Part shown: positions 37,101-44,559 of the stretch, one piece after another
Layout: every line of letters starts with the position of its first letter
How positions within the stretch are numbered: position 1 is the first letter of the stretch
DNA from: Paenibacillus sp. JQZ6Y-1
GTDB lineage: Bacteria; Bacillota; Bacilli; Paenibacillales; Paenibacillaceae
Direction of reading: 5' to 3'
Assembly: GCF_040719145.1 (NCBI RefSeq)
Contig: NZ_JBFDUZ010000001.1
Coordinates: forward strand, 806,001-870,000
Length of the DNA: 64,000 bases
Made by a program: the position numbers and the translations under genes
The notes under the pieces: model-generated
Seen by the model: the letters and a program-made list of their open reading frames with translations, nothing else
Told to the model about the DNA's origin: nothing
Databases searched by the model: none

Positions 37101-38780
37101 CGGCGCATGGTTGGAGCCGATAAAGGCGCGGTACATCGTATTGACGAACAGCTTTTGCTCCCATTCTGGGAACTGACTGTTCGTATGACCAGTACCGGAA
37201 TAGGTGACATTGCCATTGGAATACGTATAGTAATGATTCCAGCTATCCTGAGCATCTCGGCTACTGCCCGTAATGTTGTACCACGATACAATATTCTGAT
37301 CTTCCAGATTGAGTGTGAAATACTGGTCATGCGTTGTATTGATCTGACCGACACTGCCGACCGACGGCTTGGCAGTTAGGTCGAATGGATACGTAGTCAG
37401 CAAACCTGTATTAACGACCTGTGTGGAGGTGGAAGGATTGACCGCATTCAGACCGATATTTGTTTTGGGAGCGATTTGACCAGACAGCTGCTGAAACGCA
37501 TCGATCCACGGTTTTGTTTTGGCACTTTGGTATGTCGATTCATAGATGGTATCATGCGTGAACATAACCGCTTGACCAGAAGCGATAAAGTTCTTGATTG
37601 CTTTGGTCGAATCGTCGGTGAGTGTGGCATACAAATTGTATTCATCACGAAAACCGAAGATCAGCATATCGTAGCTACCGTTCAGATTTTTATAGGTGGT
37701 GGTTGCAAACTCCGGCATCTGCACGGTCGTAATATTTAGCTGATAATCAGTTCCAGCAAGATACGTCTGTACCATATTGGTCGATTTCAGTAGACTGCTG
37801 TTGGTATTGTCTGACGGCATGACCTGTAATACACGAACGACGGTTTTCTCATCCTGATAACGGATCACGCCAGTAGTATACGTGGATAATGCACTACCAG
37901 ACTGTGCGTTAACAATTTCCAATTTCCAATATAGCAAACCGGAATATGCCTTAGGCAGCGCATAGCTAAGCGTACCGGCGGAATCGGTCAGAACCGTACT
38001 GGCAACAAGATTATCACTATCCGTCTGAAGCACCTTGTCGACACTGAGGTACAGATTGGCGTGTACATTGCCCGAGCTGTAATTAGAAATATTGTCAGTT
38101 GTAAAGGCGAATTTCAATTGATCGCCAAGCTTGTAGATATTCGTTTTGGTTGTATTGTAGTCAATCGGCGAGCTAATCATCGTCGTCTGTGGACGCTGTG
38201 TTAATAGCTTGTACAGACTGGAGCTGGTGCTCTTGATCTGTGTAACGACCGCTGGCAGCGTCGTATCATTGACAAACGTTACATTGCTTACTTTGCCTGC
38301 CGTGGTGCTGTATTTGGCAAATGTGGTGTACAGAATACGCTGGTCAGCGGCAGCTTTGCTCGTATTGGCAGTCTGACTCAGAATGGACTCATGCAAAATG
38401 ACCGGCAGCCCTTTGCCGATATAGTTATTCACAATATCGTCCGCTTTTAGATGTGTAATATCATTCATAACAGCGGCGGTATTATGATCCTGTCCGCTTA
38501 CACCGGCGGTGCTGTATGTTCCTTTACCAATATAGATTGCATCATACTTGCCGCTCAAATCCTCGCGGAGTGCAACAAATTGCTTCATTCGCATCGTGGT
38601 AACGGTCACGTTGGATGTTCCTTGTAGCTGCGTGCTCAGCGCAAAATCCCCATTATCGTTAATCTCCAAAATCTTAATGGCATAAGGAGTGGATGCTCCT
38701 GCCATTAGTTGAAATAAGGGGATACTAACTACGCATAACAGGGCGGCAATCAGCATAAATCTTACTTTTTTGAACGTCAT
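34137..38780 (-). CDS. Giant secreted protein: DUF5057, choice-of-anchor-A and Ig-like repeats
   Basis: A 1547-residue exported protein. Signal peptide ~1-30 (FMLIAALLCVVSIPLFQL). Residues ~30-560 match DUF5057-type sequence (YAIKILEINDNGDF, MRMKQFVALREDL). Beta-rich regions follow to ~830. Residues ~830-1100 form a choice-of-anchor-A-like domain: FFIKGNISMNASGFSSEG, VLIAGGNLNVDSGG, GITLTGSDASLNVFNVSSL, VLFNFKQA, GIKGSILAPQAAVSFGG and IDGTLIAASMNGSGSGARLP. A Big_2-like Ig domain (~1120-1200) and three or four further Ig-like repeats end the protein. No LPXTG or S-layer anchor is seen. ATG follows GGAGG. A perfect sigma-D -10 element precedes it. It is convergent with the minor pilins and divergent from pilB, so it belongs to the pilus locus; an adhesin role is inferred. 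Confidence 0.8.
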   Translation of the reverse strand: MTFKKVRFMLIAALLCVVSIPLFQLMAGASTPYAIKILEINDNGDFALSTQLQGTSNVTVTTMRMKQFVALREDLSGKYDAIYIGKGTYSTAGVSGQDHNTAAVMNDITHLKADDIVNNYIGKGLPVILHESILSQTANTSKAAADQRILYTTFAKYSTTAGKVSNVTFVNDTTLPAVVTQIKSTSSSLYKLLTQRPQTTMISSPIDYNTTKTNIYKLGDQLKFAFTTDNISNYSSGNVHANLYLSVDKVLQTDSDNLVASTVLTDSAGTLSYALPKAYSGLLYWKLEIVNAQSGSALSTYTTGVIRYQDEKTVVRVLQVMPSDNTNSSLLKSTNMVQTYLAGTDYQLNITTVQMPEFATTTYKNLNGSYDMLIFGFRDEYNLYATLTDDSTKAIKNFIASGQAVMFTHDTIYESTYQSAKTKPWIDAFQQLSGQIAPKTNIGLNAVNPSTSTQVVNTGLLTTYPFDLTAKPSVGSVGQINTTHDQYFTLNLEDQNIVSWYNITGSSRDAQDSWNHYYTYSNGNVTYSGTGHTNSQFPEWEQKLFVNTMYRAFIGSNHAPDISVVAPLDSSSKPSYLRDLVLSYTPNDWDLKDRTLYTSVKFKSNGAYLPDLEIPEKTVVTGQTISQTFTNPLPQGGALQIEITVRDKQGAITTKTVNLTIDPAKANLLTERKIISGVDTTTNTAESGKPVTLQYSVTPQTIPYSSVSSEEQGFAHMAVSGIQYTETLPANLEIDRSSLPTGMVVTGTLATGYTLTMPYNDIAYSLTTTNGVQAYTPDKVDPVKFQLVVTPTTKGAYSLLNAKLQYYDIHGTNVLGAAGEYNFFIKGNISMNASGFSSEGKMAGGGNVTLSGGFNVGSKLTNTLSNTPVLIAGGNLNVDSGGSVQNGIAVYGGTLTAPQYKNYTATQAKPINFDTAFTKLNTVSTQLAALTPNGITKVETWGGITLTGSDASLNVFNVSSLPLSLTNSLTIQVPKTSTVIVNVTGLSPSMSGGLNIKDTDGNALNPSQVLFNFKQAITLNMNNIGIKGSILAPQAAVSFGGSIDGTLIAASMNGSGSGARLPLFNGNVTLPDSNTGTKTTIVFPDIVFQSIVKVSSVTLPNDIMLVGDQKTLLPVVLPVDANNKVMKWSSDNTAVLTVSASGETATATAVSAGTARVTVTATDGSNATYTATITVIQPGLLVNGPVSMNMNEQSTYTAVLTPLNNTATVKWSFKDPNESKATLTADTTNPWNVIVRGTSPGTVTLVATVTTLNGRTYTAERPIEIINPLLLTISGPTTAQVGSAPINLNVTAAPANMAPSEYRWSITSSAPSGAATLSTGTGSTIQLTPNKPGTVVVTVQGGGKTATYTVLITDKLNLDGASNIPMGQVLTLSASMASSNAAKVTWTVQNQGTGSLKLLSDTSSPQLVLGALVPGQSVISVTDGTTVLKKTITIDPVNLNFLASGQTARNNLKVGNLTAYNLKQDLVFSQDPDAQLAADIWKNVVFSTSNKDLITLNTSTGQLTPRKKGTATITATYSSYPSISASTTVTITDTSDSSGPSQDGNRY

Positions 38781-38862
38781 GGGTGGGCGCCTCCAGCACT
38801 TTTACTTCGTATAGGATCATTGGTGATCGTCTTCTAATATATACAGTAGATACGTAATGAAT

Positions 38863-38870
38863 ATATCGGC
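38863..38870 (-). promoter_or_regulatory. Sigma-D -10 element of the giant secreted protein gene
   Basis: GCCGATAT on the minus strand is identical to the sigma-D -10 consensus, 83 bases before the ATG. The -35 (TTCA at 15-16 bases) is poor. Confidence 0.5.
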
Positions 38871-39048
38871 GGAAAGAGCTGGATAATGAACGATTTATAC
38901 ATATTATTTCCCAATTATTATATGACGAAAAAAGCGTCTAATCTCATATATGGCGCTGAATATTCCGATATGAAAAACATATTAACTTATAATGCTTCTT
39001 ACAGTTAGCAAGCTCGGAAAAGATTGTATAAAACTTTTAAATAAGCTA

Positions 39049-39075
39049 TAAACTACCATCCTGTTTTGCCGATAA
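39049..39075 (+). promoter_or_regulatory. Sigma-D promoter of the pilB operon
   Basis: TAAA (39049-39052), a spacer of exactly 15 bases, then GCCGATAA (39068-39075). This matches the sigma-D consensus TAAA-N15-GCCGATAT at all but the last base. The ribosome binding site and start follow within about 50 bases. Confidence 0.75.
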
Positions 39076-39127
39076 TGTTACTATAATATCCTGATTCTTC
39101 CATTTTATTCTGGAGATGAATAACAAC

Positions 39128-40792
39128 ATGAAGATTATGAAAAAGAAGCTGGGGGACCTGCTGTACGAAAATGGTCTGATCTCTCAGGAGCAATTGAATC
39201 AGGCATTGGAAGAACAGCGAAGTTCTAAGCGTAAGCTAGGCGATGTGCTGCTGGCACAGGGCTACATTACCGAGCAGCAGCTAATCGAGGTACTGGAATT
39301 TCAGTTAGGTATTCCGCATGTGAATCTATTCAAATATCAGATTGATTCAGCGGTCACACAGATTATTCCAGAAAGTATGGCGAAGCGTTATCAAGTGCTG
39401 CCCTTTATGAAGGAAGGCAGCAAGCTGTTCGTAGCGATGGCTGATCCACTGGACTATTTTGCGATTGAAGATTTGCGCATGAGTACGGGGTTCCGCATTG
39501 AACCGGCGATTTCGAGTCGGGATGAGCTACAGCGGGCAATTGCTCATTATTATGGACTGCGCGATTCAATGAGTCAGATGATGGGGGAACTGCCGACAAC
39601 TGAGGAGATTGAGGAAACGGAAATTACCGATGAATCCTCACCAGTGGTACGGCTGGTCAATCAGATGATTCAGCAAGCAGCGCATCTGCGTGCTTCCGAT
39701 ATTCACATTGATCCGAATGAAAATGATGTTGTGATTCGCTATCGGATTGACGGACAGCTACGCACCGAACGTCATCTGCCAAAGCAGATGCAGGGCTTTA
39801 TTACCGCCCGTTTAAAAATTATGGCGAAGCTGAATATCGCGGAACGCCGGTTGCCTCAGGATGGACGGATCAAATTGCAGGTCGATCTGAAAATGATTGA
39901 TATTCGTGTTTCGTCCCTACCGACGATGCACGGTGAGAAGATCGTTATGCGTCTACTCGATCTGAGTACCGGGGTGAAGCCGATTGATCAGCTTGGCTTC
40001 AATACTCACAATGCAGACGCATTTCGCGAAATGATTCAGCAGCCGTATGGCATTTTGCTGATTACCGGTCCGACCGGTAGCGGAAAGACGACCACGCTGT
40101 ACTCGGCACTGAATGTGCTGAATGTGGAGACGTCCAATATCATTACCGTCGAAGATCCGGTGGAGTACCAGTTGGAGGGAGTCAATCAGGTACAGGTCAA
40201 TCCGGGGATTGGTTTAACTTTTGCATCTGGCTTACGTTCGATTTTGCGTCAGGACCCGAACATCATCATGGTGGGGGAAATTCGGGATAACGAAACGGCG
40301 GAAATCGCCATTCGTGCCTCATTGACTGGTCACCTTGTCTTATCCACACTGCATACGAATGATGCGGTGAGTACCGTGATGCGTTTGCAGGACATGGGCG
40401 TGGAATCGTATCTGATCGCCTCGTCGTTGCTTGGGATTGTGTCTCAGCGTCTCGTTCGCCGCGTATGCCCTGATTGTCGTCAGCATTACGAGCCGACGGA
40501 ACAGGAAGCGGTCTTGCTGCAAAGCCGAGGCATTCCAACCGATCGATTACAACGTGGTAAAGGCTGCGGGAACTGTAACCATACCGGTTATCGCGGTCGG
40601 GTGGCGATTCATGAAGTACTGAAGATTGATCAGCATATGCGTGAAATTATTTCTCAAGAAGCATCGCTGGAAACGATTCGTAACGCTGCCGCTGAACAGC
40701 AGATGATTACGTTGATGGAAGACGGCTTACGCAAAGTAGGCGAAGGCGTAACGACCCTACAGGAAGTGATGCGTGAAACAGTCTCCTATTAA
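39128..40792 (+). CDS. pilB: Type IV pilus assembly ATPase PilB with MshEN c-di-GMP motifs
   Basis: A 554-residue GspE/PilB extension motor. The N-terminal MshEN domain has two perfect copies of the 24-residue motif [K/R]LGxxLxxxGxxxxxxLxxxLxxQ at residues 7-30 and 36-59, separated by RSSKR. This is the established c-di-GMP-binding signature of MshE-type ATPases. The motor has GPTGSGKTTTLYSALN (Walker A), the Asp box EDPVEYQLEG, Walker B IIMVGEIRDNETAEIA and the His box. A zinc-type tetracysteine (CPDC...CGNC) follows. Start is ambiguous: ATG 39116 lies directly on the GGAG, ATG 39128 is 12 bases after it. First gene of the pilBTCAD-MN-O operon. Confidence 0.93.
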   Translation: MKIMKKKLGDLLYENGLISQEQLNQALEEQRSSKRKLGDVLLAQGYITEQQLIEVLEFQLGIPHVNLFKYQIDSAVTQIIPESMAKRYQVLPFMKEGSKLFVAMADPLDYFAIEDLRMSTGFRIEPAISSRDELQRAIAHYYGLRDSMSQMMGELPTTEEIEETEITDESSPVVRLVNQMIQQAAHLRASDIHIDPNENDVVIRYRIDGQLRTERHLPKQMQGFITARLKIMAKLNIAERRLPQDGRIKLQVDLKMIDIRVSSLPTMHGEKIVMRLLDLSTGVKPIDQLGFNTHNADAFREMIQQPYGILLITGPTGSGKTTTLYSALNVLNVETSNIITVEDPVEYQLEGVNQVQVNPGIGLTFASGLRSILRQDPNIIMVGEIRDNETAEIAIRASLTGHLVLSTLHTNDAVSTVMRLQDMGVESYLIASSLLGIVSQRLVRRVCPDCRQHYEPTEQEAVLLQSRGIPTDRLQRGKGCGNCNHTGYRGRVAIHEVLKIDQHMREIISQEASLETIRNAAAEQQMITLMEDGLRKVGEGVTTLQEVMRETVSY

Positions 40793-40872
40793 TTGCAAGA
40801 AAATCTCTATCATGGCGAATACTCTAGGCAATACCATGTTTGAAGCCGGCAAGAGACAGGGGGAATGAAGTA

Positions 40873-41922
40873 ATGAACGATACACACCCGGATATCCGGC
40901 AGATGCTGACCGATATGGTACGATTGGAAGCTTCCGATCTGCATCTGTCCGCCGGTTCTCCGCCGGTGATGCGTGTGAACGGGAAGCTGGATGCCCGCTC
41001 CAAAGAACCGCTAACCGGTGAACAGATTGGGCAGATGGCGCTGCAACTGCTTGGCGATGACCGATACGCTCATTTTCAACAAACGGGCGATATGGACTTT
41101 TCATATGCCGTAGAGAACAGCGCACGCTACCGAATCAATATATTCCGGCAAAAGGGAGCGGTCAGCATCGCCGCTCGCCGCATTACCAATGAAATTCCGA
41201 CGCTAGAGCAGCTTGGATTGCCGCCGCTGTTAAAAGGTCTGACCGAGCGTCATCAAGGCTTAATTCTCGTAACAGGTCCGACTGGTAGTGGTAAATCCTC
41301 CACTCTTGCCGCGATGATCGGTTCTATCAATAACCGTCAATCCAGACACATCGTAACACTGGAAGATCCGATTGAGTATGTGCATACGCATAAGCGTTCA
41401 CTGATCAATCAGCGGGAGGTGGGGAGTGATACCGCGAGCTTTGCCAGTGGAATCCGTTCTGCGCTTCGGCAGGACCCGGATGTGCTGCTCGTCGGTGAGA
41501 TGCGCGACTTGGAAACAATCGCCGCCGCCGTAACTGCTGCTGAAACGGGGCATCTGGTGCTGGCAACGCTGCATACGAGTGATGCTCCGCAGACTGTGGA
41601 TCGGATCATTGATGTGTTCCCTGCCCATCAGCAAGGACAGATTCGGATTCAACTGGCAGCGGTACTCACCGCGATTATCTCGCAGCGGCTGTTGCCGACG
41701 CTGGATGGCATGGGACGGGCGTGTGCGACCGAGATTCTGGTTAACACACCGGCGATTGCCAATCTAATCCGTACCGAGAAGACGCACCAGATTCGCAGCA
41801 TGATGCAAACCGGCAAGCAGCAGGGTATGCACACGCTGGAGATGAGTATTCGTGATCTGATGCAATACGGCAAGATTGATCCGGCAATCGGTCGTCTATA
41901 CGTGCCGGAGGTGAGCGTCTGA
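40873..41922 (+). CDS. pilT: Type IV pilus retraction ATPase PilT
   Basis: A 349-residue PilT motor that depolymerises pili and powers twitching. It has the N-terminal PAS-like strand region (LEASDLHLSAGSPPVMRVNG), Walker A GPTGSGKSSTLA, the Asp box LEDPIEYVH, Walker B DPDVLLVGEMRDLETI, the His box TGHLVLATLHTSDA and the C-terminal AIRxLI-like RDLMQYGK. Having both PilB and PilT indicates a dynamic, retractable pilus rather than a pseudopilus alone. ATG at 40873 follows AGGGGG; the TTG at 40840 is rejected. Its TGA overlaps the ATG of pilC by one base. Confidence 0.92.
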   Translation: MNDTHPDIRQMLTDMVRLEASDLHLSAGSPPVMRVNGKLDARSKEPLTGEQIGQMALQLLGDDRYAHFQQTGDMDFSYAVENSARYRINIFRQKGAVSIAARRITNEIPTLEQLGLPPLLKGLTERHQGLILVTGPTGSGKSSTLAAMIGSINNRQSRHIVTLEDPIEYVHTHKRSLINQREVGSDTASFASGIRSALRQDPDVLLVGEMRDLETIAAAVTAAETGHLVLATLHTSDAPQTVDRIIDVFPAHQQGQIRIQLAAVLTAIISQRLLPTLDGMGRACATEILVNTPAIANLIRTEKTHQIRSMMQTGKQQGMHTLEMSIRDLMQYGKIDPAIGRLYVPEVSV

Positions 41923-43127
41923 TGAAGCAGTTTCAATATCAGGTTCGCACCGTCAATGGTAAGGAATTAAAAGGCACGCTGAGCGCTTCCGACAAAACGG
42001 CAGCGCTGGAGGAATTACGGCGCCGTGGCTTGACCGTATTTTCACTAGAAGAGAAGCGCATTACGCTGCTCACCAAGGACATTTATATTGGTAATCCGGT
42101 CAAAACGCTCGACTTTATCGTCTATTGTCGCCAGTTTGCCACCTTGATCAAAGCGGGCGTGACAATTCTGGATGCGACCCGTATTCTAGCGGAGCAGACG
42201 GAGAGCAAGGTGCTACGCAAAGCGTTGCAGGATGTACACTCAAGGCTAATGCGCGGGGTGTCGCTATCGCAAGCAATTCAGGATCAGCAAAAGATTTTTC
42301 CACGTCTCTTTATCAGCATGATCCGCGCGGGCGAAGAGTCCGGCGATCTGGAACATACGCTGGAGCGACTAGCCGTTTATTTTGAAAAGCGACATGTCAC
42401 CAAAGAGAAGATCAAATCCGCACTCGCTTATCCGGTGACCGTCGGTATTCTAGCGGTAGTAGTTACAATCTATCTGTTGTGGGCGATTGTGCCACAGTTT
42501 GTCGATATGTTCGCTTCCATGAATGCCAAGCTGCCGACGATTACCGTCGTCGTGTTGGCACTCAGTAAAAGTATTCAGCATCAATGGTACATCTGGGCAC
42601 TTGTTCTACTATTGTTGATTATCGGCTTTGTGCTGATGAAGCGTTCGGACAAAGGTGCTTACTGGATCGATTATGCCAAACTGAAAATGCCAGTCTTCGG
42701 CATGCTAAATCAGAAAGGCTCGATCGCTCAGTTTGCCCGTACCTTCTCGTCCCTCTATGCCAGCTCAGTTCCCGTATTGCAATCGCTATCGATTGTGACG
42801 GAGGTAGCAGGGAATCGCGTGATTGAGCGGTATTTGAACGAAGCCAGTGAATCGCTGCGCAAAGGACAACCGCTGTCCGATCCGCTTAAAAAGGCATGGG
42901 TATTCCCGCCGATGGTCACACAAATGATCGCTATCGGCGAAGAAACCGGTGCACTGGATCAGATGCTTGCCAAAGTCGCTGACTTTTACGAGATGGATGT
43001 GGAAAATACCGTTGACCGTCTCAAATCACTGATTGAACCGTTGTTGATTGTCTTTCTGGCAGCCGTCGTAGGCATTATCGTTGCAGCCATTATGCTGCCG
43101 ATGTTTAGCCTTTATAACTCGCTATAA
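41922..43127 (+). CDS. pilC: Type IV pilus inner membrane platform protein PilC
   Basis: A 401-residue polytopic protein of the GspF/PilC family with two T2SSF domains (residues ~65-190 and ~265-390). Landmarks are LDFIVYCRQFATLIKAGV, FISMIRAGEESGDLE, and the mirrored FARTFSSLYASSVPVL and MIAIGEETGALDQML. Three membrane spans lie at ~165-190, ~215-235 and ~370-395. It forms the platform on which PilB and PilT act. The TGATG overlap with pilT and the ribosome binding site GGAGGTGA within pilT show tight translational coupling. It is followed by 58 bases and the pilin gene. Confidence 0.93.
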   Translation: MKQFQYQVRTVNGKELKGTLSASDKTAALEELRRRGLTVFSLEEKRITLLTKDIYIGNPVKTLDFIVYCRQFATLIKAGVTILDATRILAEQTESKVLRKALQDVHSRLMRGVSLSQAIQDQQKIFPRLFISMIRAGEESGDLEHTLERLAVYFEKRHVTKEKIKSALAYPVTVGILAVVVTIYLLWAIVPQFVDMFASMNAKLPTITVVVLALSKSIQHQWYIWALVLLLLIIGFVLMKRSDKGAYWIDYAKLKMPVFGMLNQKGSIAQFARTFSSLYASSVPVLQSLSIVTEVAGNRVIERYLNEASESLRKGQPLSDPLKKAWVFPPMVTQMIAIGEETGALDQMLAKVADFYEMDVENTVDRLKSLIEPLLIVFLAAVVGIIVAAIMLPMFSLYNSL

Positions 43128-43185
43128 TCGTCAAACGATGATATAGATGCATTACCATTCAAATTCATTCATTGGGGGAAATACA

Positions 43186-43653
43186 ATGTTGAGCACAAAC
43201 TTGAAAGCATTTGGTAAAAAAGGATTCAAAGCACTGGGTAAAGACGAAAAAGGATTCACACTGATTGAGCTTTTGGCAGTTATCGTTATCCTCGGCATTA
43301 TCGCAGTTATCGCCGTACCGTTGATTGGTAATATCATCAATAAATCAAGAACAGATGCTGACGTAAACACCGCTTCTCAAGTGTATGGTGCCGCTCGTAT
43401 GTATGTTATCAATCAAAACAATGGTGATTTCACTAGTCAAACTGTAACTGTTGCTCAAATGCAAACAGGTAACTTCTTGGATGCTACACTGGTATTGCCA
43501 AGTACTAAGAAAGCAATTGATGCGACGAACTCTAAAGTTACTTTTGATGCCAATGGTAAATTGGCTAGTGTTGTTCTAGTAGATGCAAGCTCGCCAGTAG
43601 TAACAAAAACGTATACCGCTGCGGAAGTACTTGCTGTCACTAAATCTTCTTAA
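43186..43653 (+). CDS. pilA: Major type IV pilin
   Basis: A 155-residue major prepilin. The leader of 23 residues (ending KDEKG) is cleaved before FTLIELLAVIVILGI, with F+1 and E+5; the helix ends IAVPLIGN. The leader is longer than the ~6 residues usual in type IVa pilins of proteobacteria. The globular part is small (~100 residues), Thr/Asn/Val-rich and cysteine-free, so there is no D-loop disulfide. Its codon use is more AT-rich (AAA, GTT, ACT) than the neighbours, typical of an abundant protein. ATG at 43186 follows TGGGGGAAA; the upstream ATG at 43147 is rejected because it precedes that site. A hairpin separates it from pilD. Confidence 0.9.
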   Translation: MLSTNLKAFGKKGFKALGKDEKGFTLIELLAVIVILGIIAVIAVPLIGNIINKSRTDADVNTASQVYGAARMYVINQNNGDFTSQTVTVAQMQTGNFLDATLVLPSTKKAIDATNSKVTFDANGKLASVVLVDASSPVVTKTYTAAEVLAVTKSS

Positions 43654-43720
43654 CTGAAATCAACAGGTATGTAATTTCACAGGTTGAGCTATTCATTATC
43701 GAACCAAAGCGAAAGCTACC

Positions 43721-43754
43721 ACAGGAACCGGAACACGACTCCGGTTCCTGTTTA
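43721..43754 (+). terminator. Hairpin between pilin and pilD genes
   Basis: ACAGGAACCGGA (43721-43732) pairs with TCCGGTTCCTGT (43740-43751), followed by TTT only. It probably attenuates transcription or stabilises the abundant pilin mRNA, lowering expression of downstream genes. Confidence 0.7.
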
Positions 43755-43787
43755 AATTCTGCAATAGGAAAGTGAACGTGAACCGCA

Positions 43788-44543
43788 ATGACAATACTGA
43801 TCGGAATCTATATGCTCATTCTTGGTATGGTACTGGGGTCTTTTTATAATGTCGTCGCTCTGCGTGTTCCAGCAGGGGAGTCGGTCATTCATCCGCCTTC
43901 GCGCTGTCCGCACTGCGGTACACGACTGACGGCTGCCGATATGGTGCCTGTATTCAGCTACATTTGGAGCAGGGGGCGCTGTCGTCACTGTGAGGCACCG
44001 GTATCGATGCTATATCCGGCAGGCGAAGCTATCACTGGACTGCTATTTCTGTGGATGTATCTGGAATATGGCTGGAGTATGGATACACTGACTGGACTGG
44101 TGCTGATCAGTTTATCAGTCATTATTACTATAGCCGATATACATGTCATGAAGATTCCGAACTGGATTTTGCTGTTCTTTTTGCCGATTCTGGTAGTACT
44201 GGTATTGCTGTTCCCGTTCACCTCATTATGGAGCCACCTCGCAGGCGGGATTGGCGGTGGACTGATTTTGCTCATTGCGGCGCTAGCTAGTCGCGGCGGT
44301 ATGGGTATGGGAGACATCAAATTATTTGCGTTATATGGTTGGGTGCTAGGCTTGTCTAGTATGCTGGTCGCGCTTTTTACAGGTTGTCTGCTGGGCTTGA
44401 TCGCCGGGCTCATTCTACGCTCCATTGGCAAAAATGGCAAACAGCAGCCGATTCCATTCGGTCCCTTTCTAGCTGCTGGTACACTGATCGCCTACGTATA
44501 CGGACCATCCATTATCAGCGGGTATCTCTCGCTGTTCGCATAG
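43788..44543 (+). CDS. pilD: Prepilin peptidase/N-methylase PilD
   Basis: A 251-residue polytopic membrane aspartyl protease (A24 family) that cleaves prepilin leaders and N-methylates the new terminus. The N-terminal cytoplasmic loop has a tetracysteine zinc site (CPHC and CRHC within residues ~36-70). Catalytic aspartates are in TIADIHVMKIPNW and GMGDIKLFALYG, the GxGD-type pair. Six to seven helices are predicted. The ATG at 43788 is the only reasonable start, yet the purine-rich AGGAAAG is about 14 bases upstream, an unusually long spacing that may keep translation low after the abundant pilin. It should process all prepilins in this locus. Confidence 0.92.
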   Translation: MTILIGIYMLILGMVLGSFYNVVALRVPAGESVIHPPSRCPHCGTRLTAADMVPVFSYIWSRGRCRHCEAPVSMLYPAGEAITGLLFLWMYLEYGWSMDTLTGLVLISLSVIITIADIHVMKIPNWILLFFLPILVVLVLLFPFTSLWSHLAGGIGGGLILLIAALASRGGMGMGDIKLFALYGWVLGLSSMLVALFTGCLLGLIAGLILRSIGKNGKQQPIPFGPFLAAGTLIAYVYGPSIISGYLSLFA

Positions 44544-44559
44544 GAGGAAAGCATCGCAT

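Larger units (their letters stand above)
38781..39127. other. Divergent regulatory region of giant protein and pilB
   Basis: About 350 AT-rich bases holding the minus-strand GCCGATAT at 38863-38870, a plus-strand CCGATAT at 38965-38971, and the full sigma-D promoter at 39049-39075. TATAAT at 38988 and 39082 lack -35 partners. No c-di-GMP riboswitch was recognised. Confidence 0.6.

Noticed and set aside
38781-39127. c-di-GMP riboswitch in the pilB/giant-protein intergenic region
   Set aside because: The conserved GEMM core sequences were looked for and not found on either strand.
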